Assembly: GCA_030431165.1 (NCBI GenBank)
Contig: JAUIJQ010000083.1
Coordinates: 1 to 9,545, forward strand
Length of the DNA: 9,545 bases
Origin: Rhodothermia bacterium
Lineage (GTDB): Bacteria > Bacteroidota > Rhodothermia > Rhodothermales > JABDKH01
Direction: 5' to 3'
Shown: piece after piece, positions 1 through 6,108 of the stretch
How positions within the stretch are numbered: the first letter of the stretch is position 1
Layout of the letters: each line of letters starts with the position of its first letter
Notes under the pieces: generated by a model
Told to the model about the DNA's origin: nothing
What the model saw: the letters and a program-made list of their open reading frames with translations, nothing else
The model's database searches: none
Program-made: the position numbers and the translations under genes

Positions 1-120
1 GGTATTCAGAGAGGAGTTACCAGTGGCATTAATAGTCGCATTCACAGCGGTCTTTATAGCGGCGAGGTGACACAGCCGGCGGGCGATACGATGAGTCGAA
101 CAAGGTTGCCAGACCAGTGA
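1..120 (+). CDS. C-terminal fragment of a tetrapeptide-repeat protein, function unknown (5' end outside window)
   Basis: An open frame runs from base 1 to a TGA at 118-120, giving the last 39 residues of a gene that starts before the window. The visible part begins with tandem four-residue units of the pattern [S/R]-[G/R]-[I/V/L]-polar, for example RGVT, SGIN, SRIH and SGLY, then has a short Pro- and Arg-containing tail ending in LPDQ. The glycines use GGT, GGA and GGC and the serines AGT and AGC, so the repeat is kept at the protein level and is not a fresh DNA duplication. The stop overlaps the GTG start of the next gene as GTGA, which supports this frame being translated and places the two genes in one operon. 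I do not recognise the family. The alternative, that this is untranslated leader, is less likely given the repeat pattern and the stop/start overlap. Confidence 0.6.
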   Translation, partial: GIQRGVTSGINSRIHSGLYSGEVTQPAGDTMSRTRLPDQ

Positions 121-1142
121 CCGAACAAGAACGCGGCTTACAGAAATGGAAGACGCGCATGCAACTGTATGCGTCAAGTCCGCGTGGTCGCACGGTTGTG
201 CGAGCGCTTCGACTTATTCTCGTCGTAGGCATCCTCGCTGTCCTTGTTCTGCAGGTCGGATCGATAGGTTGGCGGTCCGTGCTGACGTCTCTGCCGACGA
301 CGCCGTGGTTCTACGTCCTCGTTCTGACGATGTACTTCCTCCTCCCGTCCTTCGAGTTGGGAATATACAGGAGAATGTGGCGGGCTCCCCTCGCACCATT
401 GTTACGGGTACTGATTCGCAAGCGGGTTCTGAACAACGAGGTCGTCGGCTATTCGGGTGAGGTGTATCTCTACAGTTGGGGCCGCAAGCTGGCCGGAGTG
501 GATGACGCAAAGTCCTTCGCGGCCGTAAAGGACAACGCCATTGCCTCGTCGCTGGCGTCGAATACGATCCTCGTCATCCTCGTCACCGGCTTTGTTCTGG
601 CGGGGAAGGTTGTACTGGTTGATGTGATTGGCCCGCAGAACCCGATTGCGATTGTCGTCGCAATCGCCGGCGTTGCGATTCTGGCGGCCACGTTTGTGCG
701 CTTCCGCCGGTCAATTCTCTCGCATTCGGCGCGCGTCGTTGGAATTCTGTTTGGCGTCCACTGTCTGCGTTTCGTCGTGATGTATGGCCTGCAGATACTT
801 CAGTGGTGGGTTGTTCTGCCCGACGCCCCGCTCAGTGTCTGGGCCACAATGCTCGTTGTCGGGACACTTACAAACAGGATCCCGTTCCTGCCGGCACGCG
901 ATATGTTCACGATCGGTGCGATGCTGGGCGTCAGCGGTTTTCTCGATGCATCCCAGGCGGTTGTCGCCGGCATGCTGGTCACCAAGAGCGCGATTGACAA
1001 GACCTTGAACGCAGGGCTCTTTGCCACTACTGCGTGGATCGACCGGCGGGGAAGCGTCGAAGCGGAAGACCTGACGACTGCGGCCGACGAGTTTTCTGCA
1101 ATCGAGGCTGAGGAGAGCGAAACAGCGAAGATGTATACCTAG
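117..1142 (+). CDS. Polytopic inner-membrane protein, flippase-like (LPG-synthase TM / UPF0104-like)
   Basis: A 341-residue integral membrane protein. Hydrophobic segments are visible near residues 31-50, 63-82, 143-165, 173-195, 205-230, 239-256 and 262-305, about seven or eight membrane passes. The N-terminus is short and positively charged; the C-terminal tail (about 313-341) is strongly acidic and probably cytoplasmic. A GE-containing loop at 113-126 and an 'NRIPFLPARD' loop at 253-262 resemble the glycine- and proline-rich loops of flippase-like proteins related to the membrane part of lysylphosphatidylglycerol synthase. That family moves lipids or lipid-linked sugars, but the match is from motif style only and the substrate is unknown. 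The start is GTG at 117, the first possible start after an in-frame TAG at 57-59; AAGG at 102-105 is a weak ribosome site. ATG at 159 is an alternative. The GTGA overlap with the upstream gene implies translational coupling. Its stop TAG overlaps that of the convergent peptidase gene. Confidence 0.6.
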   Translation: MTEQERGLQKWKTRMQLYASSPRGRTVVRALRLILVVGILAVLVLQVGSIGWRSVLTSLPTTPWFYVLVLTMYFLLPSFELGIYRRMWRAPLAPLLRVLIRKRVLNNEVVGYSGEVYLYSWGRKLAGVDDAKSFAAVKDNAIASSLASNTILVILVTGFVLAGKVVLVDVIGPQNPIAIVVAIAGVAILAATFVRFRRSILSHSARVVGILFGVHCLRFVVMYGLQILQWWVVLPDAPLSVWATMLVVGTLTNRIPFLPARDMFTIGAMLGVSGFLDASQAVVAGMLVTKSAIDKTLNAGLFATTAWIDRRGSVEAEDLTTAADEFSAIEAEESETAKMYT

Positions 1143-1996
1143 CGCAGTCCGGCCGCGGCAAACGTATCACACGCCTCAACCGAGGCCTGTTCGAGTCCCG
1201 TGCGGAACCACTGTACGCGCTGTGCGCTTGAGCCGTGCGTAAAAGACTCACGCTGTACGCGTCGGCCCGACATCTTTTGCAGCCGGTCGTCACCAATTGC
1301 AGCGGCCGCCCGAAGGCCCTCTTCGACGTCGCCCTGCTCAAGGATCCCCTGCATATCATTTGCACGCCGCGCCCACAATCCGGCATAACAATCTGCCTGG
1401 AGTTCCTGTAACACCGAGAGCTGATTGGCTTCGGTCTGTGAGGACCGCCGCTGTAGCTGGCGAACTTGATCAGACAACCCGGTGATGGTCTGGATGTGGT
1501 GGCCGACTTCGTGCGCAACGACGTAAGCAAATGCAAAGTCTCCGTTTGCTCCGAGGCGGCGAAGCTCGTTCAGAAACCCGAGGTCCAGATATACCTGGCG
1601 ATCCCCCGGGCAGTAAAATGGCCCGGTGGAAGACGAGTTGTATCCGCAGGCCGACTGTACGCCGTCTTCAAACAGAATGAGCTGCGGTTCAGGATAGCGC
1701 TGTCCTGACGCTGAGAAAACTTGCCCCCAGACGTCTTCGGTGGATGCAAGAACCACCGAGACAAACTCAGCCGCCTCGTCGCTCGCCGCGCTGCGCGTTG
1801 ACGGCGACTGCGTCTGAACGGCCCCGCCCGAGCCACCTGACAACTGGCCGAGCAGCGTCAGCGGGTTCTCGCCAAGGAGCAGGGATGCGACGATTACAAG
1901 CAGGATCGTGCCACCTCCAACTTTCACCCCCCGCGGCATGCTCCCGCCGCGTCTGTCCTGTACGTTTGCGCTTCGGCGCCCGTCCTTCCAACGCAT
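1139..1996 (-). CDS. ypfJ: Neutral zinc metallopeptidase, YpfJ family, membrane-anchored
   Basis: A 285-residue protein of the YpfJ/putative neutral zinc metallopeptidase family, of the usual length for the family. It opens with the family's typical MRW start followed by a charged stretch (NVQDRRG, 11-17). One membrane anchor lies at about 29-42, then a Gly/Ser/Gln-rich linker (51-70), then the catalytic domain. The zinc site is the HEVGHH motif at 162-167 with Glu163 as catalytic base; ELQADC at 198-203 supplies the likely third ligand, Glu198. The family's conserved FTHGSSAQRVQWF block is at 252-264. The domain should lie outside the cytoplasm; substrates of this family are poorly known. 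The ATG at 1994-1996 is preceded by GGAAAG about 7 bases upstream, one of the better ribosome sites in the window. It is transcribed divergently from the TonB receptor and converges on the flippase-like gene, sharing CTAG at the stops. The family assignment is firm; the gene name is by similarity to E. coli. Confidence 0.93.
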   Translation of the reverse strand: MRWKDGRRSANVQDRRGGSMPRGVKVGGGTILLVIVASLLLGENPLTLLGQLSGGSGGAVQTQSPSTRSAASDEAAEFVSVVLASTEDVWGQVFSASGQRYPEPQLILFEDGVQSACGYNSSSTGPFYCPGDRQVYLDLGFLNELRRLGANGDFAFAYVVAHEVGHHIQTITGLSDQVRQLQRRSSQTEANQLSVLQELQADCYAGLWARRANDMQGILEQGDVEEGLRAAAAIGDDRLQKMSGRRVQRESFTHGSSAQRVQWFRTGLEQASVEACDTFAAAGLR

Positions 1997-2137
1997 ACTG
2001 TCTTTCCGTCGATTTTGGAACTGCGATTAAGGATTTTGAAGTATACGAGAAAGGCACACTTCGCATGCTTCCAGTTTATAGACTTCGGGCCATGACGATA
2101 CCGAATCCTGGTTCGTTTTCCGCAAAATCGTAGTAGT
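1997..2137. promoter_or_regulatory. Divergent intergenic region between the metallopeptidase and the TonB receptor
   Basis: This 141-bp AT-richer gap must hold promoters for both flanking genes. TATAGA at 2077-2082 is a possible -10 element for the receptor but has no good -35 at the usual distance. An 8-bp perfect inverted repeat, CGATTTTG at 2010-2017 and CAAAATCG at 2123-2130, brackets the gap. CGAA/TTCG at 2102-2105 and 2112-2115 forms a short palindrome 22 bases before the receptor start. No cobalamin-riboswitch box or clear Fur box is seen. Individual sites are not assigned with confidence. Confidence 0.4.
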
Positions 2138-4282
2138 ATGGCAATGTCCAGCGCCTCCTTCCGGGCTACCCTTCCCGGATCAACCCTGACCCGCATCTTT
2201 GCACAGTGTCCTGTCCCGACGGGAATTGCCATTGTGCTTCTGTTGCTGGGTCCTGTTTCTGCCGTCGCGCAACAGGTTGACACGATGGTTGTCAGACTTG
2301 CGCCAATCACGGTCGAGGCAGAACGCTATTCACAGGAGCTCGCCGCGGCAACGTCCGCTATCAGCCGGCTGGAGCTTGAGACGGTTGAGGGCATGCCATC
2401 CGACAACGCGACCGATCTGTTTCGGATGCTACCCGGCCTCGGCTTCCTTTCGCTCGATGGTACAGGGCACGACGCCCAGGCGGTTGTTCGGGGCTTCTTT
2501 GGTGGTGGCGATGCGGAGTACGTGCAGGTACTCATTGACGGCGTTCCGGTCAACGATATCGAGAGCGGACTCGTCGCCTGGGACCTTATAAACCTCCACG
2601 CCATTTCGCGGGCTGAGGTGCTGCGCGGCGGATCTTCCTCGCTTTACGGTGATGCTGCGATTGGAGGTGTTCTGAATCTTCACACCGACCGTTCCCCCGG
2701 TCGAAAAATGAGCGGATCCGTGCACTACGGCTCGCACGCTACGATCGAAGCCGCCGCGCGGTACGCCGACCAAATCGGAATGCGCCGCTTCTCGGTCGGA
2801 GGCATGGTGGATCGTTCGGATGGTTATAGGGAGCGCGGTGATCGCGAAGTTGCGGCGGTTCACCTCGAGGGTGATCTACTCGCCGACGGACCGGTGAGAG
2901 GACGCGTCTCGCTCTCATCGGCGTGGCGCGACGTCAGTAAACCCGGCCCGCTGACTGACAGTCTTTTTGCTGTGTCGCGGCAATCGGTTTCGCCGATGTT
3001 CGCGGCAGACAGAATCGACGAACGGCGTCATTCCGGTAGTCTTCTGTTCGAAAGCGCGACCGACGGACCACTGACGTGGCGGGCGCGGGCGCGCAGTGCG
3101 CTGCGGGACGCTCGTGACATCAGCACGCTTGCGCTTGCGGCCGACTTCGCCGATACGCAGGACCGGGATCTGTTGACGCGGTCGCTTGGCGTGGAAGGGC
3201 AAGTGATCGGGCGCGGTGCGTTCGGTCAGCTTGTCGCGGGCGTCGACGTTGCGTTCAACGGACTGGAGTCGACATACTATCAGTTCTTCACCGGTACATC
3301 GGCTGACTACGAAAACGCCGGGCCGTTGACGCGCGGCGATGAGCTCGTCAGCGGCGATGGGTCCCGCCGACAACTCGGAGCCTTTGTGCAGGCCGAGTCC
3401 AAACGGTTTGGGCCCCTGGCGATTACGGCCGGTGCACGGCTCGATCAGATCGCTGATCGGTACACTCCCGACGGCGACGCTGAAGTTGAGAACACGCACA
3501 ATGCCTTCAGCCCCAAGGTTGGACTCAACGTGGAAGTCCTGAATTCCCCGGATGCCCGTGTCAACCTGTATGTGTCGGCAGGTCAATCGTTCAAGGCACC
3601 CGCCATTGACCAGTTGTTTGATCAGCGCATGACACCCGTCCCGTTCCCGCCGTTCGCGATTGCCATTTCCAACGGCGAGCTGGACCCGCAGCGCGGAGAC
3701 AATCTTGAACTCGGCGGGTATGGTCAGGTACTGGTTCCGGGACGCGGTCGCGTGGAAGCGTCGCTGTCGCTCTACCGCATGGACATGCGTGACGAGCTTG
3801 ACTTCTCCTTCGCGGAGTTTCGGCTGATCAACATCGGAAAAAGCCGCCACGAAGGCGCTGAAGTTGGCGCCCGTTACTTCGATCGTTCAGGTGTCACTGC
3901 GCACGTCAGCTATGCCTACCAGTCGACGACGTTCAGGAACGGCGACAACGAAGGCAACTATGTCAAGGCGGTACCGCGCGATCTCATCGACGCCGGCGTT
4001 TCGTATGCACACACGTCCGGAATCGGTGCCGGCCTGCGGTACAGCGGTGCGCGTCGAATCTTTCTGGACGATCAGAACACGCGCGGACTCAAGGACAGCG
4101 ATCGGCTCGACGCTCAGCTTTCGTTCACGAAGGCAGACGCAACGGTGATGATCGAAGTGTTCAACCTCCTCGATGAGGCGAATGTGTCAACTGGCTTCCC
4201 TGACCCGGCTGGTGGCGACGGGCGCTTCCTGTATCCGACGGCAGAGCGCTACATCAAGCTTGGCGTCATTTATCGCCGGTAA
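2138..4282 (+). CDS. TonB-dependent outer-membrane receptor
   Basis: A 714-residue outer-membrane active transporter that would take up a ligand using energy passed on by TonB-ExbBD. A signal peptide occupies residues 1-44 with a hydrophobic core at about 28-42 and a likely cut after AVA (42-44). A TonB box, DTMVV, follows at 48-52. The plug domain covers about 66-186, including MLPGLGF (97-103), VLIDGVPVND (131-140) and EVLRGGSSSLYG (160-171). The rest is a beta-barrel of alternating strands, with the family's SFKAPAIDQLF at 484-494 and ELDPQRGDNLELG at 514-526. It ends in IYRR, not in the usual terminal aromatic residue. There is no N-terminal carboxypeptidase-like domain, so it is not of the SusC type, and no SusD-like gene follows. 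The ligand (siderophore, cobalamin, other metal complex or sugar) cannot be told from sequence. The start is ATG 2138, the first after an in-frame TGA at 2093; ATG 2144 is also possible. No Shine-Dalgarno sequence is visible. Confidence 0.94.
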   Translation: MAMSSASFRATLPGSTLTRIFAQCPVPTGIAIVLLLLGPVSAVAQQVDTMVVRLAPITVEAERYSQELAAATSAISRLELETVEGMPSDNATDLFRMLPGLGFLSLDGTGHDAQAVVRGFFGGGDAEYVQVLIDGVPVNDIESGLVAWDLINLHAISRAEVLRGGSSSLYGDAAIGGVLNLHTDRSPGRKMSGSVHYGSHATIEAAARYADQIGMRRFSVGGMVDRSDGYRERGDREVAAVHLEGDLLADGPVRGRVSLSSAWRDVSKPGPLTDSLFAVSRQSVSPMFAADRIDERRHSGSLLFESATDGPLTWRARARSALRDARDISTLALAADFADTQDRDLLTRSLGVEGQVIGRGAFGQLVAGVDVAFNGLESTYYQFFTGTSADYENAGPLTRGDELVSGDGSRRQLGAFVQAESKRFGPLAITAGARLDQIADRYTPDGDAEVENTHNAFSPKVGLNVEVLNSPDARVNLYVSAGQSFKAPAIDQLFDQRMTPVPFPPFAIAISNGELDPQRGDNLELGGYGQVLVPGRGRVEASLSLYRMDMRDELDFSFAEFRLINIGKSRHEGAEVGARYFDRSGVTAHVSYAYQSTTFRNGDNEGNYVKAVPRDLIDAGVSYAHTSGIGAGLRYSGARRIFLDDQNTRGLKDSDRLDAQLSFTKADATVMIEVFNLLDEANVSTGFPDPAGGDGRFLYPTAERYIKLGVIYRR

Positions 4283-4292
4283 GCTCGGCGGT
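4272..4292. terminator. Possible weak bidirectional terminator hairpin between convergent genes
   Basis: A 7-bp stem pairs 4272-4278 with 4286-4292, with one G-T pair and CGCCG/CGGCG as its core. The 7-base loop contains the TAA stop of the receptor gene. The convergent exonuclease gene ends at 4292. No T-run follows on either strand, so termination strength is doubtful; it is the only structure seen in the 9-bp gap. Confidence 0.3.
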
Positions 4293-5092
4293 CAGCCAAT
4301 GCGCCGTCGGCTCGGGTCGGTGCGGGCAGGCGGCGGTGGTGCGGGCTTGGGGAATTGCTCACGCGTGATGCGCACGATATCTGCGATTTCCGGATCAAGC
4401 GTTTCGACCATCCAGTCGAGATAGGTAGGCTCGTCCTGGTTTATCTGGCGCAGACTCTTGCCGGCGAACTTCCCGAAGCAGACAATGATATCATCGTCTT
4501 CGACGCGAAGTTTGCGCTTGCTGTCCAGGTACGGATGCCTCAGCGCAACGACAACGTCGTGCGCGGATCCAGCCAGGCCGTAGCGCCGGGTCTGCTCAAA
4601 CAGGATCGTCTCTGTGGCTTCGACGTCAGCGAGCGCGCGGTGTGCCTCGGGGATCGACGTTCCGAAGTAGTAGCGGTGCGCCCAGTCCAGATTGCGGATT
4701 TCGTGCTTCCGCAGGATTTCCAGCGCGTCCAGCACAACGCGGTCGTACGGCCCGGGAAGCGGCCGGCGAAGGCGACCGTACTCGGCGCGAAGCAAAGGGA
4801 CGTCGAAGTTCGCGGCGTTATATCCGCCCAGGTCAGCGTCGTCCAGCAACTCGCTGATTTTGTCTGCGAGGTCGCGAAATGTCGGCGAGTCTGAGACGTC
4901 AGCGTCTCCGATGCCTGTGATCTGCTGGACTTCCTGCGGAATTGGCTCTTCCGGGTTCACGAGCGTCTGGAACGACGTGCGGGAGCCGGAAGGCTCAAGG
5001 CGGATCGCTGCAAACTCGATCACGCGTGCGGACTCAATCTGCAGCCCGGTCGCCTCGAGGTCAAAAAGCAGAAGTGGTCTGGAAAGCTTCAC
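4292..5092 (-). CDS. DEDDh 3'-5' exonuclease (DnaQ-like) with ExoX-type C-terminal domain
   Basis: A 266-residue cytoplasmic exonuclease of the DnaQ/RNase T superfamily, expected to remove nucleotides from 3' ends with two metal ions. Exo I is FDLEATG at 10-16 (Asp11, Glu13), Exo II is GYNAANFD at 90-97 (Asp97), and Exo III has His151 and Asp156, completing the DEDDh set. After the nuclease domain (about 5-170) comes a small second domain with FGKFAGKSL at 206-214 and YLDWM at 224-228, the pattern of the C-terminal domain of exodeoxyribonuclease X-like proteins. A Pro-rich, basic tail closes the protein. It is not the proofreading subunit by any direct evidence: the second domain and lack of neighbours point to a repair or single-strand-clearing role. 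It starts at GTG 5092-5090, overlapping the TGA of the dipeptidase gene as GTGA, so it is probably translated by coupling from that gene. The catalytic assignment is firm; the physiological role is inference. Confidence 0.9.
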   Translation of the reverse strand: MKLSRPLLLFDLEATGLQIESARVIEFAAIRLEPSGSRTSFQTLVNPEEPIPQEVQQITGIGDADVSDSPTFRDLADKISELLDDADLGGYNAANFDVPLLRAEYGRLRRPLPGPYDRVVLDALEILRKHEIRNLDWAHRYYFGTSIPEAHRALADVEATETILFEQTRRYGLAGSAHDVVVALRHPYLDSKRKLRVEDDDIIVCFGKFAGKSLRQINQDEPTYLDWMVETLDPEIADIVRITREQFPKPAPPPPARTDPSRRRIG

Positions 5093-6024
5093 CCGTTGTC
5101 TATTTCCTCAAAGCGCTTGTTCTGGATCCGGTAGTCCCGCCAGTCTTTGTAATCGTAATGCCACCACTCGTACTCGTATACGCTGAAGCCCTCGGCTTCC
5201 ATGGCCGTGCGCAGGATTTGGCGATTCTCACGTTCCTCGGCCGTTCCCCCCGCGTAATCTGCGTAGGCGCGGTCGGAGAATTCGTCATACCCACTCGGCA
5301 TAGGCAGGACCGCGCCCGTTTGCAGGTTATACAATCCGAGGTCGATCGCGCACCCGCGATTGTGGCGCGAACCCGACGAGGGTGGTGCCACGAAGTGGCG
5401 GAGTGAGTCGGGCGTGGCCTCCCAGAACATCTTGGTCACGTACCAGGGGCGGTATCCGTCGTAGACAATGACGCCGAGACCTTGCTCGCTGAGCTTCTGG
5501 TGTGCTGCCACAAGTGCTTCGGCTGCCGGACGCTGAAGGAAGGCGCGTGCCTCTGTGTACATCCGGCTTCCCATAAAATTGTTTTCGGATGCATACCGCA
5601 CGTCGAGCTTGATCGTGGCGTCCAGCGTCACGAGTTCGACGAGGTCTGATGTGGTAAAGGCACCAACTTCTTCGGGAGGTGACGCGGCCAGTGCCTGCTC
5701 ACGAAGCGCTGCAATCGGCCGCAGCGGTGTGATCTTGAACGCCTGCACGGTATTGGCTGGGCTGGACGATTCGGAATCCGGCGTGGGCGAATCTGCGGAA
5801 GCTACCGTCATGGAGTCACTTGCACGTTGGGGACTGGTCGCGGGTGTGGTGTCAGCGTTGGGTGTTGTTGGGGTGTTGTTCGTTGTAGTGCTGTTCGTTG
5901 TAGTGTTGGTCGCTGTTGCAGAGGTAGACCCGTCACGGTTTTTGCAAGACGTGAGGACAAATGTCACGCTGAGCGAAGCAGCGACGAGCAGAAGGTTCCG
6001 GGAAAAGCTGTTTGGTAGCGTCAC
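5089..6024 (-). CDS. VanX/DdpX-like D-alanyl-D-alanine dipeptidase, predicted lipoprotein
   Basis: A 311-residue M15D peptidase expected to cut D-Ala-D-Ala dipeptides in peptidoglycan turnover. Residue numbers count from GTG 6024. A lipoprotein signal (hydrophobic core 10-24) ends in the lipobox LTSC with lipidated Cys27. A low-complexity linker rich in Thr, Asn, Ser and Pro covers about 31-89. The catalytic domain then carries NNFMG (148-152), GYRP with Arg192, the zinc ligands His221 and Asp228 in SRHNRGCAIDL, and EWWH with catalytic Glu286 and ligand His289. All match the VanX site. The frame stays open to an ATG at 6237, but that start would overlap the dehydrogenase by 129 bp and bury the signal peptide; GTG 6024 places Cys27 at a normal distance, and GTG 6063 is the alternative. 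It lies upstream of, and is coupled by GTGA to, the exonuclease gene. No vanH, vanA or ddl partner is present, so this is more likely a recycling or wall-remodelling enzyme than glycopeptide resistance. Confidence 0.87.
   Translation of the reverse strand: MTLPNSFSRNLLLVAASLSVTFVLTSCKNRDGSTSATATNTTTNSTTTNNTPTTPNADTTPATSPQRASDSMTVASADSPTPDSESSSPANTVQAFKITPLRPIAALREQALAASPPEEVGAFTTSDLVELVTLDATIKLDVRYASENNFMGSRMYTEARAFLQRPAAEALVAAHQKLSEQGLGVIVYDGYRPWYVTKMFWEATPDSLRHFVAPPSSGSRHNRGCAIDLGLYNLQTGAVLPMPSGYDEFSDRAYADYAGGTAEERENRQILRTAMEAEGFSVYEYEWWHYDYKDWRDYRIQNKRFEEIDNG
5877..5905. repeat. Short direct repeat, 15-bp period, in the dipeptidase linker
   Basis: TGTTCGTTGTAGTG occurs at 5877-5890 and again at 5892-5905, a 14-bp perfect match with a period of 15 bp. 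A degraded third copy may follow at 5906-5918. It encodes the repeating Thr-Thr-Thr-Asn part of the dipeptidase linker on the minus strand. The in-frame period means copy-number changes would lengthen or shorten the linker without breaking the gene. Confidence 0.75.
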
Positions 6025-6108
6025 AATGCCGAGATTCGGGCGAACGGTTGGTGTCAGTCGCACGCCGTTGAGCGGTGTAGCAATAGGTGTAGCAATATAT
6101 GGAGCGTA
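6025..6108. promoter_or_regulatory. Divergent promoter region between dipeptidase and alcohol dehydrogenase
   Basis: This 84-bp gap lies between the chosen dipeptidase start and the dehydrogenase ATG. Its only AT-rich part is about 6082-6100. On the minus strand TATATT (complement of 6095-6100) matches a -10 element in five of six positions and would start RNA just upstream of the chosen GTG 6024; that excludes the longer ATG at 6237. No good -35 accompanies it. On the plus strand GGAG at 6101-6104 is a ribosome site four bases before the dehydrogenase ATG. The gap also holds a 12-bp tandem duplication. Confidence 0.45.
6074..6097. repeat. Perfect 12-bp tandem duplication in the divergent promoter region
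   Basis: GGTGTAGCAATA at 6074-6085 is repeated exactly and without a gap at 6086-6097. It sits 11 bases before the dehydrogenase ATG and within the likely 5' control region of the dipeptidase. It could be a recent slippage duplication or a doubled operator; one helical turn is about 10.5 bp, so two bound proteins would lie on nearly the same face. Confidence 0.9.

Noticed and set aside
1027..1536. Minus-strand open frame of about 169 codons across the convergent gene ends
   Set aside because: It is out of frame with the metallopeptidase, which has its zinc motif and family blocks in the other minus frame.
2052..2068. Sigma-54 promoter suggested by GGCAC at 2053-2057
   Set aside because: There is no TTGC element at the required distance downstream.
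1997..2137. Cobalamin riboswitch upstream of the TonB receptor
   Set aside because: The gap is short for that element and I find no B12-box-like sequence, so the receptor cannot be called a vitamin B12 importer on this ground.
2915..3850. Long minus-strand open frame inside the TonB receptor gene (about 311 codons)
   Set aside because: The plus strand encodes a clear full-length receptor over the same bases; the antisense product has no recognisable domain and is a by-product of GC-rich codon use.
5089..6024. Glycopeptide-resistance (van) cluster
   Set aside because: Only a VanX-like peptidase is present. No VanH dehydrogenase, VanA-type ligase or VanRS pair adjoins it; the two-component system lies over 1 kb away and is of the NarL, not the OmpR, class.
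6068..6098. Plus-strand promoter TTGAGC to CAATAT for the dehydrogenase
   Set aside because: The 19-base spacing and the weak -10 match are too poor to assign as a feature.
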